Positions 48,374 through 60,583 of a stretch of DNA of 64,000 nucleotides are shown one piece after another. Under the pieces are notes generated by a model. That model was given only the letters and a program-made list of their open reading frames with translations. It was not told where the DNA came from and made no database searches. A program made the translations under genes and the position numbers. How positions within the stretch are numbered: the first letter of the stretch is position 1; the number at the start of each line of letters is the position of its first letter. The DNA is from Corallochytrium limacisporum (lineage: Eukaryota; Opisthokonta), in NCBI GenBank assembly GCA_002811645.1, contig PDIP01000039.1, positions 92,911 through 156,910 of the forward strand, read 5' to 3'.

Positions 48374-50726
48374 GTTGATATGTTGTTTCTTCTTTAATGG
48401 GATATAAGTCGTCGTTGAGCTACAGAAAGTACCCTGCCGAAAGGCTCTTCAATAAATACCTCTCGTGGCCACGGGTACTGCGCAGCACTCGGTAACCCAT
48501 TGAGTATGAAATTCTATCTTAGGGGCAGGAGGGGCCATCACGTCCTGACGGGGAGGAACGACTTTCTCATGTATCACCACCCACATACTCAAATTCACAT
48601 GCTCTAATCAAAAATCCAATACATTTGAATGTAGGAAAAAGGGGCTCCCTGGTCCTTGTTCGATGATGTGTTCAGAGAGTGGACTAGAATTCAGATTTGA
48701 TGCATTCTGTCCTCTACTTACAGTCGCTAAATCATGGGCCCGGGACAGTTGCCGATGTGACCAGCACCATCGATGGGCTCCATATACAAAAACCTAATGC
48801 GTAAGGTTATTTATTTTCTTTAACGGTGGGGTGGGCCAAAGGGGCGCTTTTTCTTCGCCTATGGTACAATATGGTGTGCAACAAAAAAATTGGCCCCCAA
48901 CTAACAGGGGCCTATTTTCTGAGGAACCAAGGTGATACCGGAGTGTATCAATGTTCCACTTCCTTGCCTCCCTCCCCCCGGGTAGGAGGGGGGGTTTTCC
49001 ACTGGCAAGGCTAAGAAATTTGGGGCCCATGAGAATGGAGCTCCGAATAGTGAGTAGGCTAACCCCCCTCCGGAACACGAGTGCATATATTTGAGCGCTC
49101 ACTACCGATCTATCTCGGACACTGCGCAAAGGTACCGTGTGTTTTTACCGCAACATCGTTTTTCCAACCATTACAGTTCTGGCACCACCACTATGTCAAG
49201 AAATAGACCATTGCACAAACCATAGAGTCTTCGTCTTATCAGTGAGCCGGGCTTCGTTCCCCTTCATGCAGCTAAGTCTGTGGTTAGTAATTGCAGGAAC
49301 TTAGGTAGTCCAAGAGAACGACAGCCATTCAATGGTGGCAGCGCGAGCCTCATACCTAAATGCCTATGTCACTTGGTATTCTCAGGGGCTTGCCATCCAA
49401 CGGTCTCTGTATCCGAGGATCATGCATTGGGCATCGTAGTCAAATGTGTACAACATTCGAACCCACACGCGCTGTATCAAGCAAGACATCGCGAGCAGTG
49501 ACTAGCTTCCGAGGCTCCACAGCCGTGTGACCAGAGTCGAACACACCTTACGCCTACTTTCGAAGGTGCTACACACAGCACACCAATAGATCTAGTCCTT
49601 CCTCCTGCTTCATCGTGGGTCCAGTCCGGATCGTAAACATTAGATTGACTTGATTGGCCCGTAGTGGCTTGCACGCCCACTCTCTTCGATTTGAAGATCC
49701 ATCATTCAACGGTACGTTGTCTGAGTATTCTTTCCATTCTCTCTATTGCAGGTTCTTCACCTCAAGTAAAACGAGAACTGGACACGACAAGGAATTCGAC
49801 GACAAACTGGCGCCAAAATACTCCAAGCATACCACCGGTCGAGTCCCGGCAAGCCGCATATACCCGGCACGAAGGGGCTCTCTGAAAGTGTATGGGACAA
49901 GTTATGATTGGCGTCACTGTGCTTCAGCTATGGCGCAGAAGACCTTGGTTTCATTCGACGTTTACCTCTCATTTTCGAAATCGCACAAATCCACATTAGC
50001 AATCCATCAGTGTAACCGCACTCTTACGGTCTGAGTTTTGGAGTTCAAAGTCATCCACTTCCCTGTCACCGAGGGTCTCCAAATCCCGAATTCTTTTGAC
50101 TTCCGCCTACTGAATGCCACAAAGAAAACGTCATGGCGGGATGCTGAACAAGTTCGAGCGCCTGCATACCCGTCGAGCATATCATCAGACGACAGTCTTA
50201 CGTAGGGGGTCTGTCAGCGAGCGCGAGTATATGTCCCCAATGTCTTCCTACCAGGGGGATACGCTGCGACGGCTTCTATTTGGTTTAGGTGGTAGTGACG
50301 CCGAGGGGAGAATGTATAACAGTGAGAGAAGTGATGACTATGTGGCTGTCATGGTAAAAAGTTCTACAAAATATTTTGTTCAAATCAAATAAAAAATAAG
50401 TAAAATATACGGAGTAATTTAAAATTAGGATCTGATTATCGTGGCAGTGGAAGTATGGGCTCTGGTACGAAAGGGTCTGTTGCACCTCAGGGTCGCCTTT
50501 CCCCCCTTCTGTGGCTGAGAAAAGTATACTACACCTCCCCCACCCACCCTTCCCTGATCCCATGTGTTTGGGGGGCGCACATCTTGGGCGAAAAACACCC
50601 TGAGGGTGCACTTGGTCATCTTGCACTGTTGAATCTGTAGTGGTATTTTAATTTGCGAGGTCATATCCAATATAACATTTAAATGCGTTTCTATAGAATC
50701 TTTAAGCTTGAGTTAATTGGCTAAGT
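48374..50726. other. Gene-free 2.35 kb upstream of ArgRS
   Basis: No supportable gene; frames of 60-126 codons carry no known domain. A CCTCCCCCCGGG...AGGAGGGGGGG inverted block lies at 48968-48994. GCACCTCAGGG (about 50480) recurs inverted as CCCTGAGGGTGC (about 50599), the two flanking some 110 bases. Promoters of the prenylcysteine-oxidase-like gene (minus) and ArgRS (plus) should lie at the two ends. Confidence 0.4.
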
Positions 50727-52835
50727 ATGGTGGATGAACAGCAGCTCGTCGAGCGCACAAACGCGGCTGAAAAGGAGTTGCGCAGCCTGCGCCAGGAATT
50801 CGAATCCGTCGCGAAGGAGCTCAAGAAACGGGGACTTGTTCTGGGTCAAACTGCTGCAGGTAATGGTACCCTATCTCTGGAAGATGTGCAAAGGCAAAAT
50901 GAGAAGCTTAAATATCAGATCAAGCACCTGCAGCGGGCCATTGATGCCGAGAAGGTGAAGGCTTCCCAGAAAGGAGGTGCAGGAACAAACGGGGATGCTC
51001 CCACGGGTGGCGTGAAGGCTCCTCTCGGCCATTCTAAGGAAGCGTTTGACCCGATAAAGAGCACCATTCGCCTACGTGCCACTCTGGAGGACCTGTTCCA
51101 GCAGGCTCTTTATGATGCCTACGGTGGCATCCCATGCCAAGGCGAAATCATTGCATCCGTGGCCGTGAGTGGTAACCCAAAGTTTGGTGACTACCAGTGC
51201 AATAGTGCCATGAAGATCTGCAAAGTTATGGCTGGTAGTATAGAGGAGAAGAAACCCATTGATGTGGCAAAAAAGATTATGGCGCAGGTACCTCCAAATC
51301 CTTACATCAAGGAGATGAGCGTTGCTGGTGCCGGGTTCATCAATGTCTTCATCAAGGACGAGTTCTTGACCAAGTGTCTGGACGGAATCTACACCGCTGG
51401 TAGCCCTCAGCCTCCTCTGGGCCTGCTGTCGAAGTCATTCGAGACAACCCTGGTCGACTTTAGCTCTCCCAACATTGCCAAGGACATGCATGTGGGTCAT
51501 TTGCGCAGTACCATTATTGGTGACTGCATCTGCCGCCTATTTGAGTACTTAGGGCACAGAGTGCTGAGAATCAATCACGTCGGTGATTGGGGTACCCAGT
51601 TTGGTATGTTGATTGCACATCTGAAGGACAAATTCCCCGATTTTGAGTCGAACGTACCTTCCATCTCCGATTTGACGGGCTTTTACAAGGAAGCGAAGAA
51701 GCGTTTTGATGAGGACGAGCCTTTCAAGAAACGCGCTTACGAGGAAGTAGTGAAGCTTCAGAGTGGTGATGCAGGCGTCCGCCGGGCCTGGATGGCCATT
51801 TGCGAAGCCAGTCGCAATGAATTTAACAAGATTTACGACCGCCTAGATATTAAGGTCGAGGAACGTGGCGAGTCCTTTTACAATGACCTGATGGCTGACG
51901 TCGTCAAGGAGCTCAAGGGAATGGGATCATTGCAGGAAGACGATGGTCGTCTGGTGTACTGGACTAAGAGCCATCCAGTGCCCCTCACTGTGGTTAAGAG
52001 CGATGGTGGCTATACATACGACACCAGTGATCTGGCGGCCCTTAAGTACCGTCTGAATGTGGACAAGGCCAAGAATATTCTGTACGTTGTTGACATGGGG
52101 CAGAACATGCATTTGGAAGCTGTGTTTGAAGCTGGTGCTGAGGTTGGCTGGTACGATCCCAAAGAAATCCGGGTGGAGCATGTCGGTTTCGGGCTTGTCC
52201 TAGGTGATGATGGCAAAAAGTTCAAGACCCGTTCTGGCGAGACGGTCCGTCTGGTTGACCTGCTTGATGAAGGTAAGACCCGTGCTCTGGCTATTCTTAA
52301 GGAGAAGGGACGCACTGAAGAGCTGACCCCGGAACAGATTGAAGCCGTCACCAACGCAGTTGCCTACGGTGGCGTCAAGTATTTCGATCTCAAGACGACA
52401 CGCAACAATGACTACAAGTTTTCCTTCGACGCCATGCTGGACAACCGAGGAAACACTGCCACCTATATCATTTACTCGTACACTCGAATTGCCTCTATCG
52501 CTGAAAAGGCTAAAGTCACCAAACAGCAGGTTTCTGCAGCTGAGCTCAGGCTGGAGCACCCGAAGGAAGCTGCCCTTGCCAAGAAATTGTTACGGTATGG
52601 CGACGTCCTAGATCAATTTAAACGCGATCTGAAGCCCCACGTCTTATGTGACTTCCTTTATGACACCGCGAACGGCTTCACAGAGTTCTACGACGCCTGC
52701 CGCTGTATTGAAATGGACAAGGAGGGCAACATTACCAGCGTCAATATGAGCCGTGTTAAATTGTGTGAGATCACTGCCTGTACCATCCGCGCCGGTCTGC
52801 AGATTCTTGGTATCCCAGTCGTGGAGAAGATGTAA
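50727..52835 (+). CDS. RARS1: Cytosolic arginyl-tRNA synthetase
   Basis: A 702-residue class I synthetase that charges tRNA-Arg. Residues 1-80 form a charged coiled coil, like the leucine-zipper leader of animal RARS1 that docks in the multisynthetase complex. The Arg-tRNA-synt N (additional) domain follows at about 105-215. The HIGH signature is HVGH (255-258) in SSPNIAKDMHVGHLRST. KKFKTRSGE (about 497-505) stands at the KMSKS-loop position. The DALR anticodon domain starts near 590 and ends with the canonical GLQILGIPVVEKM. ATG start, TAA stop. The leader is the notable point: yeast ArgRS lacks this coiled coil, so the gene is of the animal-like long type. Confidence 0.96.
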   Translation: MVDEQQLVERTNAAEKELRSLRQEFESVAKELKKRGLVLGQTAAGNGTLSLEDVQRQNEKLKYQIKHLQRAIDAEKVKASQKGGAGTNGDAPTGGVKAPLGHSKEAFDPIKSTIRLRATLEDLFQQALYDAYGGIPCQGEIIASVAVSGNPKFGDYQCNSAMKICKVMAGSIEEKKPIDVAKKIMAQVPPNPYIKEMSVAGAGFINVFIKDEFLTKCLDGIYTAGSPQPPLGLLSKSFETTLVDFSSPNIAKDMHVGHLRSTIIGDCICRLFEYLGHRVLRINHVGDWGTQFGMLIAHLKDKFPDFESNVPSISDLTGFYKEAKKRFDEDEPFKKRAYEEVVKLQSGDAGVRRAWMAICEASRNEFNKIYDRLDIKVEERGESFYNDLMADVVKELKGMGSLQEDDGRLVYWTKSHPVPLTVVKSDGGYTYDTSDLAALKYRLNVDKAKNILYVVDMGQNMHLEAVFEAGAEVGWYDPKEIRVEHVGFGLVLGDDGKKFKTRSGETVRLVDLLDEGKTRALAILKEKGRTEELTPEQIEAVTNAVAYGGVKYFDLKTTRNNDYKFSFDAMLDNRGNTATYIIYSYTRIASIAEKAKVTKQQVSAAELRLEHPKEAALAKKLLRYGDVLDQFKRDLKPHVLCDFLYDTANGFTEFYDACRCIEMDKEGNITSVNMSRVKLCEITACTIRAGLQILGIPVVEKM

Positions 52836-55223
52836 GGTATATAAAGTCCTTTGATGACTTTTGTGAAGGGATTCTAAAACAGCGTCCCGCAGACAGTCCT
52901 GAACAGCAATCCTAGCAGAAGGATCGATGGCCAGCACAGGGCAACCATTGACAAGTGTTACTTCGGAGTTACCTGGTCCGCAAACGTGCAGCAAACCCGC
53001 ACTCGACCACCTCCTTTGCCCCACATTACCGATGGGGGCGTTTGGACGATAGGTGGCCGATTTCAAGTCCCAGAATTATTTTAGTAATTTGGAGTATTAA
53101 AAAACGAAAATGCATAGATTTTCGCGACCTAAATCGACGTATATTAAATTAGCCGAGTGCGCAGCACGACGTCCTGCAGGACGTCTGCTGATCAAGTTAT
53201 CGAGCATTCGCTCCCATCGTCATTCGAACATGGTAGCTAAGGGCCCCGTGTTGCATTCGGCCATGTGCATACCCCGCATATAGGGTGTCAAGGTACGAAT
53301 ACCACCATCGTATACCGATTGGCTCTCAAGGCAGAGCGCTAAGGGATTACTGTCTTTTAGCAGTTAGCCAAATATCACCAGTTCATATTCAACGACAAAC
53401 CGGACTATCAAAGTCATCATAAACGAGTTCGGGTTGCATAGATGAGATCGGAATGCTGGTGCAGTGTGGCATCATTGATGTCTTTAAAGGAGAAACTGGT
53501 TTCTCGTAATCTGAAGGCATCTTAAGTCACTGCCAAGTTTGCTGACTGTGGTCTACACCCGTGTACCCCAGTTCTTAACTCCCATTGAGGCGTCCCAAGG
53601 GTGTGCATGCTGAAGCATGGGCACTTCAGGTGACCACAGACGGTTCCCTGCTGCATCCTTGCGCCGTCGTCCAAATGTTTCATCCGTACTTCCCATCCAC
53701 CAGATGAAGTATTGCGTTGTTCAGCAGCTCAATAGCATGTCTGTGAATGTTATGCTGCTCACAAAGGGTCCGAAAATAGGCGGGCTAGCATGGCGAATTC
53801 AGCACCGCACACAGCGGCGTAGTGGGGCCGCAGAAACACAAGGAGGACATGGAACCATAGCGGGCAGAAGAACTCCGGGGGGCCATTGTGGGAGTGTGTT
53901 GAGTGCTGCGCAATGTTCACACCGGTTGACAGGCCTTGGTGGACAATGACTAACGCCACTGAGATCCACAGTGCTTTGATGGGGACATGACAGTTTCGCT
54001 GTTGTCAAGAATTTTGTATCACAGTTCCTCTTCCCTCTGGATGGCTGCTTGGTATCGAGTTAGCCGGGCTATTGGGGAGATGGAACCGAAGGGGCGGCGC
54101 GATTGTTACCCGGCAGTGGACTATTGCAGAAGCGCAAACCCACTAGGTACAGCTTGGACCGCGGTTAAAGAGTGATCGATACACACTAGCCGGCGATGAT
54201 GTGTGCACATTCTTGGTGTTTTCAGGAGCATAACTGGACCTGAACAAGTCTCAAACAGTCTTTCCGTGCAATACTTTTAGTACTGACACCTAAAGAGTTT
54301 TTGCTTTGCCGAGGAGCCAGCATTGGTGTCTCGCGGGGGAGTTGTTCCTTTTTCTGTGGTGTAATCCCCAGCTCCTACTCCTCCCCAGCCGGCAAGGAAC
54401 GCAGGATTTTATACTGGCAAAAGGGTGAAATGTATATCAGAAGCAGTACTTTGAGAACCAAATCTGCTTCGCCACGGAACAAAGGGCCCATACGTTTAAT
54501 TGGGTTGATAGGAACGAAGCCTTCGTTAATCGTATACAAGGGTCCTCAGTACCTGTGTGTGTTTGTTGCATCGTGCGTCTCGGCTGTGTGAGGTTGGACG
54601 GGAGAATTGCCCACGCAAACGCACTCCAAGACTGGTATCCAGCCAGTAGTGAAACGGTGTACATAATGGCGCAGAAGAGAGAAGTCGTATTGCACACCGA
54701 TGTGTGAACTAATCAGCAGCCCTCTGAGCTCACGGCCGAGCACGCAAAAAGTGCCATCCATAGTACGAGTAGCTAGTGAAAGGACGCTTGTTTAGCTGAT
54801 GTTCTCGTTTGTTTTGCCTGTTGCCTTGTCCCAGTGCAAGCGTCAGGTCTGGGTGATTCCGTTTTTCTGCCAGCAGCCGTAATTATAACACTGGGGGCCT
54901 ACCGAGGAAGGGCTCGTGCTCGTGCCCCCCCACCCAACCCGACATGGTCATTTCGGTTGGGAGAGGAACGCCGATTCTCTGAAGCCATTACCGTCACATG
55001 AGGTTCACTCATTACTGAAGTCAACCACGCCAGTACCTCGGCCATTATTCGACGCACGGATGTCAACGAAAACGGAGAGATGAAGAAGGCTTACAACCTT
55101 CGCAGGCGTTCGTCCCGAAGATGCTTACCTTATGGCATGCTATCGGTTACCAACAAAAAACAAACTCCGAACAACGGTCATTGGCAAGGGCTGCCGCTCC
55201 TCAGTGGCCCCCTCCCCCCGGGG

Positions 55224-55251
55224 GTGTGTGTGTGTGTGCGTGTGTGTGTGT
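55224..55251. repeat. (TG)n microsatellite, imperfect
   Basis: A TG run of 28 bases with one CG interruption, directly following a C6-G5 block. A second TG-rich, imperfect stretch lies at about 55528-55570. Confidence 0.85.
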
Positions 55252-57408
55252 TCTGAAAGAGAGAGAGGGAGAGTTCGTGGAGCAAGGGTCAACGGCTGTT
55301 GATTGAATCTCCCGAAGCGTTGTCCACAAAACGGCAGACCTGCCTTGAGTAGCGATCCCCAACTCTCTCCGGTATTTTCTTTTTTGGTTCTTTGGAGTTG
55401 GAGGGGGAGAGGAGCTGGCAAAGTATGATCGCGCCCCAAAGCTCCCTTGTCCCAGTCACCCGGGCACAGTGACCATGTTCGTATGGCTTCGCGGTATCCC
55501 TGTCTCCGCCGCATCTGCGTATCGTGCGGTGTGTGTTTCCGTGTTGTGTGAGTGTGTGTGAGTGTGTGTTTGCGTCTTTGTGTGGTAACGTGCGCGCGCG
55601 TGTCGGTGTCTCACAAGAGCACTGTCAGCCTCTCCCAACTACGCCCCTCCCACTTCGGTTCAGAAGTGGGATTGATGCGAACGCATAAGCGTACAAGTGC
55701 AGCGGGGGAAAAAGTATGGGAAGAAAATTCTGGAACCTCTAAAATTCCCGATGTGTGGCAATTCCTGATCCCAGCAAAGGACCCACATCTAGTTCCCAAT
55801 TGCTTCCCGATGGCTCTGCCACATTACCTTAAACGTTACGTACTTTCCGTGCTGATGGTGGGGTCCCATCATACCCTCGGTTGGCCGAAACCTCAAGGTC
55901 TCCCGGAGAAGACCTAAAAGGAGCTCTGTGCCGCCGCCCCGCGGGGGGGGGGGTTGGGCACCGCATTGCCGGTGTTTTCGTCGAGTAGACGAATTCATAG
56001 ATGGCCTGCACACTAGCATATACTTTGAATATAGGCTTGGCGCAATGTGATGTACACGGCAGGTGGGTAACCCCCTCGTCGGGATATTATGTCAGTGGCC
56101 CGTGATCATGCTGTTATTCAGGTCGTATATCAAATATTAACATTTCGGAACTGACTCTCAAATGGCTTAATGGTTTATTAAGTATGACTTTGACACAGAA
56201 GCTTTATTCAATTCTGATATTTAGGTATGTCGATTTTTCTGCCTACTCCAGGACCCGCAACCCACAACTTTGAGCGCAACGTCATGTGAGAAACACACAC
56301 CGCGTCACTAACCCGCTCGCCTGAGCCCTAATTGGGCTACGCACACAAAACTAGTAGATAACGTATAGGCTAATGCTTGGCTTATGGTGCAATTGCACCA
56401 GCGCGGTCTGGTGCCCACACTGCAGTGTGTGCCCTTTCCCCCACAATCGCCGGATCAAAGGCTTGCCTCAGCTGATCACCACTGAGAACCGAAGCGTATA
56501 CGTCCCAAAGTGAAGACTCACTATAATTGAATAGTAAATGCACCTTGAAAAATAGACACAATTGGTTCTCCATCATCGGAGTTATTATAGAAGATCATTT
56601 TCTCGCACTCGATCGGTTGTCCCACTCTCACCGGAAGACATGCCGGTGTCTCCCCCTCTGGCCTCCAGCGGGTTGTTGTCTAGCGCGGTCTGCACTGTGG
56701 TATCTTTAGAACTGCGATTTCAAAGTTGGTGTGATGTGTGCCGTACGATTCTCCGCGAGCTTGCGCAGTTCCAAGGTAACTTAGCGTTTTCCTGTCCCTT
56801 CATTTGTGCGGCCCTCCTCGGGCAAGCTTGCAAAGTGCAAGCCGAGGTGTAGCACCTTTCCGCCGAAGCTGTTTTGCTTATGAGGCATGATCACATGGGT
56901 ATATGTTTAGTATTAAACCACCCGATGGGGTGTTTGGAAGTGCTGGGGGTGTGAGGTGTATGGGCACAGAGAGGCGGCAATGCCACTGTTCCCTCATATT
57001 CCATCGGGGGTATTCTTAGCATGCTTGCGCCTCGATATCACCCGATAGTGGACGATGAGAAAGGGCTCGGGCGTTGGAAAATCATACCGTCGGTGATCAT
57101 TTTATGGGTCATTGAGTATGAAAAGGGGAAGTCACAGTACCTAACACCCCATTCCAACAAGGATACGCATTCCTTAAAATGCTCAAGGACCAAAAGATTC
57201 TTGTGTCACACTGTCCCTTTCAACCATTTTTTTCTCTTGGTGCCCCTTGCGTCTGGGATTTCTTGTTGGTTGGAAACGGAAAGCAACCCTATCGCCCAGC
57301 GGGTCAGGATTACAATTGCCACTCCGTAACAACTGGCCGTGGCGCCTGTGCGTCTCTCCCCCCTTCCTTCCTTCCCCCCCCCCTCCCCTGCCACCCCCTC
57401 CACACCCC

Positions 57409-57644
57409 NNNNNNNNNNNNNNNNNNNNNNNNNNNNNNNNNNNNNNNNNNNNNNNNNNNNNNNNNNNNNNNNNNNNNNNNNNNNNNNNNNNNNNNNNNNN
57501 NNNNNNNNNNNNNNNNNNNNNNNNNNNNNNNNNNNNNNNNNNNNNNNNNNNNNNNNNNNNNNNNNNNNNNNNNNNNNNNNNNNNNNNNNNNNNNNNNNNN
57601 NNNNNNNNNNNNNNNNNNNNNNNNNNNNNNNNNNNNNNNNNNNN
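57409..57644. other. Assembly gap of 236 N
   Basis: An unsequenced or scaffold gap. Pyrimidine-rich, C-run sequence on both flanks suggests the assembler or polymerase failed in a low-complexity region. Open frames that appear to cross it are meaningless. Confidence 0.99.
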
Positions 57645-58794
57645 TGGAGAGGCACAGAAAGGGCAGGCAACAGCCCCTCTCTACCCTCCTCTCTCCTCCC
57701 CCCCCCCCAACGCTCTTCTCTCCTTTGCCTTTCTCTCTCTACCCCTCTCTGTGCTTGTTTTAACCTCGGCTGAATTATACCTTAGTCATAAAGAAAACCC
57801 CAAAAGAAGCAGGAGTTTCTACCCGGAGACTGAGGCAAGAACTCTACCATGGGCCCTCCCCTCCCATTTTTTTCCGCCCTGCCTAGGGCGGAGGGAGGGG
57901 AGGGGGCCGGGCCTCTCCCCTGGTCCCCTTCCCTTCCTCAATCTGTCCGCTCCACACGGCACATACATACACACACGGCCCCCCCCCCCTTTATTGTTCT
58001 TTCATCGCCTCGCGGTTTGCACAAAGGAAACACCAAAAATATAAACGGCAGGGCGCACTGGGGCGGCCCAATAAAAACCTTCGTTTCGGAAAAAAAATGG
58101 ACCAGTACGCGGATGGTATGTCCACAATGGAGAGCAGCCGCTGGGCCAGGAACCGCAAGTTTGGGCAAAGCAGCAGTACTTGGTGCACCGGTATGGCGCA
58201 GAAGTGCAGGAAAGAATTGGACCGGGCAGCCCCCCCCCGCTCCTCCGCGGGGAGGGGGGGAGGGGGAGGAGAGCAGGGGCAGGACAAGGGGGCGCTGCCA
58301 CCGACTGGGGTTTTCCAAATGATTTGTTCACCTCTTCTATGGATGCCGCGTTGGTGAAAAGGGATGAAATTTTTTTAAGGGTCTGTGAAGAAGGGGAGGC
58401 AAAGGGGGGACTCCAAGGCCCCTACGACGACAGATAAGTGCGAAAGAACGTCTCTCCCGGCGATTCTTAAAAAAGTAAAGGTGTCGGCTTTGGTGAAGAT
58501 TGCGAGGCACTATGAGCAAAACACAACAGGACATTCTTGGGGAACGAGGTTGATACTGTCCAGGATCAATAAGGAAGGTATAGAAGAGCGGAATACCACA
58601 TTCTTGGACAAGGCTTGGCTGGTTTCTATTAATGACCTTTGCTGAACAATCTTGGGTCAGGTGACAAATTTTCACACTTATATACAACTTTTGAATAGAC
58701 TCTAGGCTTAAACGCACGGGATCTACCTCAAAAAGCACTCACGTAAAGTTACATTGCCCGTTCTAGGCGGGATAACTTCTGCCCAATTACAAGC

Positions 58795-60549
58795 ATGAGT
58801 CTACAAGTGGACCAAACTTTCAATTCGGGCGACAAGAATTCCATCGATGTCGATGGTCTTGTGCGCGACTTTGAGCGGGCATATGAGGTAAGCGGTTCGG
58901 ACCCTTCGGCCGCGAACAAGAGCACGGAGTCTGCCAGTGATAAGGGAGGAGAGAAGGAAAAGCAGAAAGCTGCTTGCGTGCGCTGCCAGAAAAGCCATTT
59001 GAAGTGTGACAAGGAAATCCCATGCAACCGCTGCATTCGCCTGGGTGTTGCCGATACGTGTGTGCAGGCAACTCACAAGCGTCGTGGTTGGCTGCGTGGC
59101 CGTAAGCGTGGTCCCCGCAAGCGTAACACTGATGCTGCCGCCCCTGTTGCCGCTATGAAGCCTACTGGCGTTGATTCCATTGATATTGGGGCGAACTTTG
59201 AGGACAGCACTGCTACAGCATACTTGCGTAGTATCGGTGTGACCATGCCCCTGGGACCTACCATGGAATACGAAGATACTGGATCACCCGACGATATCAC
59301 TGCCTCTCCCATGAGCATTCCCACACAGATGTCATCCCCTGTGCACCCACGGCCAAACGTCACCCAGCAGGCACCCCAGCAGGCACCTCAGCGCCCTGGT
59401 CCCACTGCTCTTGACCCACAGCGTATTGCTGTGACGGACGCCATTCCGGAAACTTTGCTTAAATTTATGGCACAGCAGGCCGCCATTATCGTTACCACCC
59501 TGCATGGCGATATCCAGTACGCTACTTCTGCCATTCAGCAGATGATTGGCGTCGATCGCGAAGATGTGGTGGGATACCATTTGACGCAGCTGATTCACTC
59601 CGACGACGTCGCAACCATGGGTCGCATTGTGCAAAGCGCACTCATGTTGAAGGATACTACTCAGGAAGTGGTACGTTTCCGCACCGGAAAGTCAATGCGC
59701 AATGAGTTTGCCTTCGTTTCGATCCGCGGAGGTATTTGGCGCGAGCCTACTTCTGGCGAACGCTTCTTTGTTGGTAAGCTCCAGGATGCAAGCAGCCAAG
59801 TTGTTAGTTCTCAAACCATGGCCAAGAAGCGTGCCGAATCTCGGGCTTTCATGATTCGCTTCGCGCTTGATGGTACTATTGCAGAAATCACTGACGGTGT
59901 GCAGGCTGTCGCCGACTACTCGCCGGCTGAAATGACCAACAAATGGCTCTACAATTACGTTCATCCGAACGATCTGAGTACGATGAATGCATGCCATAGT
60001 GCCATGATGGCCAAACCCAGTGCCAAGAGCATGCGGTACCGCTTGCGAAAGCGTGACGGTGACTATGTCTACGTCGAGTCCCTTGCCCGTCCTTTCTTGG
60101 ACATGCAAGGCAACCTCACATGCATTTTGTGCACAGTGCGTGAGCTTGCGCCGCAGATGGTGCCAACCACGGAGGGAGAGAAGTGTCAGGAGGTTGATGA
60201 CGACGGCAACTACATTAACTGTGAACTCCGCCACCAACGAATCCCCGTCCAGGCAGCTCCTGCAGCCAAGGATCCTGTGCCTTCGCAACAAGTATTCCAG
60301 CAACCTCCACAACCTCAACAACAACAACAACAAAAACAACAACAGCAACCCCCACAGCAACCACAGCAACAGACCCAGCAACAGACATCCCCAGCCGCAG
60401 CAGCACCCTCGTATACTCTTGCGAACGTCATGAACCCCGTTGTTCCTGCCGACGAGTTCAAGTACCCCGATGCCTTCGCCGCCATCAGCCCGGAGGACTT
60501 CGAGAACGCCGTCAATGACGACCTGCTGCAGCTTTTGCGTGCCACATGA
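58795..60549 (+). CDS. Zn2Cys6 transcription factor with two PAS domains and Gln-rich tail
   Basis: A 584-residue regulator. The binuclear zinc cluster is complete: C61-x2-C64-x6-C71-x5-C77-x2-C80-x8-C89, followed by a very basic stretch (KRRGWLRGRKRGPRKR). Two PAS-like domains follow, at about 220-330 (IVTTLHGDIQYATSAIQQMIG, VVGYHLTQLIHSDD) and about 350-450 (MIRFALDGTIAEITDGVQ, YNYVHPNDLS). Residues 495-535 are Gln/Pro-rich, with CAA/CAG runs at 60313-60380. Zn2Cys6 regulators are typical of fungi, and Zn2Cys6-PAS combinations include the gluconeogenesis regulators ERT1/AcuK. The PAS ligand and the targets are unknown. ATG start, TGA stop. A small membrane-protein frame starts 34 bases later, and a bHLH gene faces it. 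Confidence 0.88.
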   Translation: MSLQVDQTFNSGDKNSIDVDGLVRDFERAYEVSGSDPSAANKSTESASDKGGEKEKQKAACVRCQKSHLKCDKEIPCNRCIRLGVADTCVQATHKRRGWLRGRKRGPRKRNTDAAAPVAAMKPTGVDSIDIGANFEDSTATAYLRSIGVTMPLGPTMEYEDTGSPDDITASPMSIPTQMSSPVHPRPNVTQQAPQQAPQRPGPTALDPQRIAVTDAIPETLLKFMAQQAAIIVTTLHGDIQYATSAIQQMIGVDREDVVGYHLTQLIHSDDVATMGRIVQSALMLKDTTQEVVRFRTGKSMRNEFAFVSIRGGIWREPTSGERFFVGKLQDASSQVVSSQTMAKKRAESRAFMIRFALDGTIAEITDGVQAVADYSPAEMTNKWLYNYVHPNDLSTMNACHSAMMAKPSAKSMRYRLRKRDGDYVYVESLARPFLDMQGNLTCILCTVRELAPQMVPTTEGEKCQEVDDDGNYINCELRHQRIPVQAAPAAKDPVPSQQVFQQPPQPQQQQQQKQQQQPPQQPQQQTQQQTSPAAAAPSYTLANVMNPVVPADEFKYPDAFAAISPEDFENAVNDDLLQLLRAT

Positions 60550-60583
60550 GTGGTTCGCAACCTGTTATGTAGAAGAATAATCC

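Larger units (their letters stand above)
52836..58794. other. Second six-kilobase gene-free stretch, with assembly gap
   Basis: No supportable gene. It contains TG-rich tracts (55224-55251 and about 55528-55570), C/G inverted blocks (55212-55223, 55937-55953, 58229-58270), pyrimidine-rich DNA on both sides of an N gap (57355-57408, 57680-57760) and many short frames without domains. I saw no reverse transcriptase, transposase, integrase or terminal repeats. Confidence 0.4.

Noticed and set aside
53161..54180. Possible retroelement remnant in the second desert
   Set aside because: I could find no catalytic motif of reverse transcriptase, RNase H or integrase, and no terminal repeats, in any frame.
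54876..54900. GCCAGCAGCCGTAATTATAAC resembling the universal SSU rRNA 515 site
   Set aside because: Only about 12 bases match, the GCGGTAATAC continuation is broken, and nothing around it looks like rRNA.
57179..58044. Long frames crossing the N block
   Set aside because: Unknown bases create the openness, and the flanks are pyrimidine low complexity.
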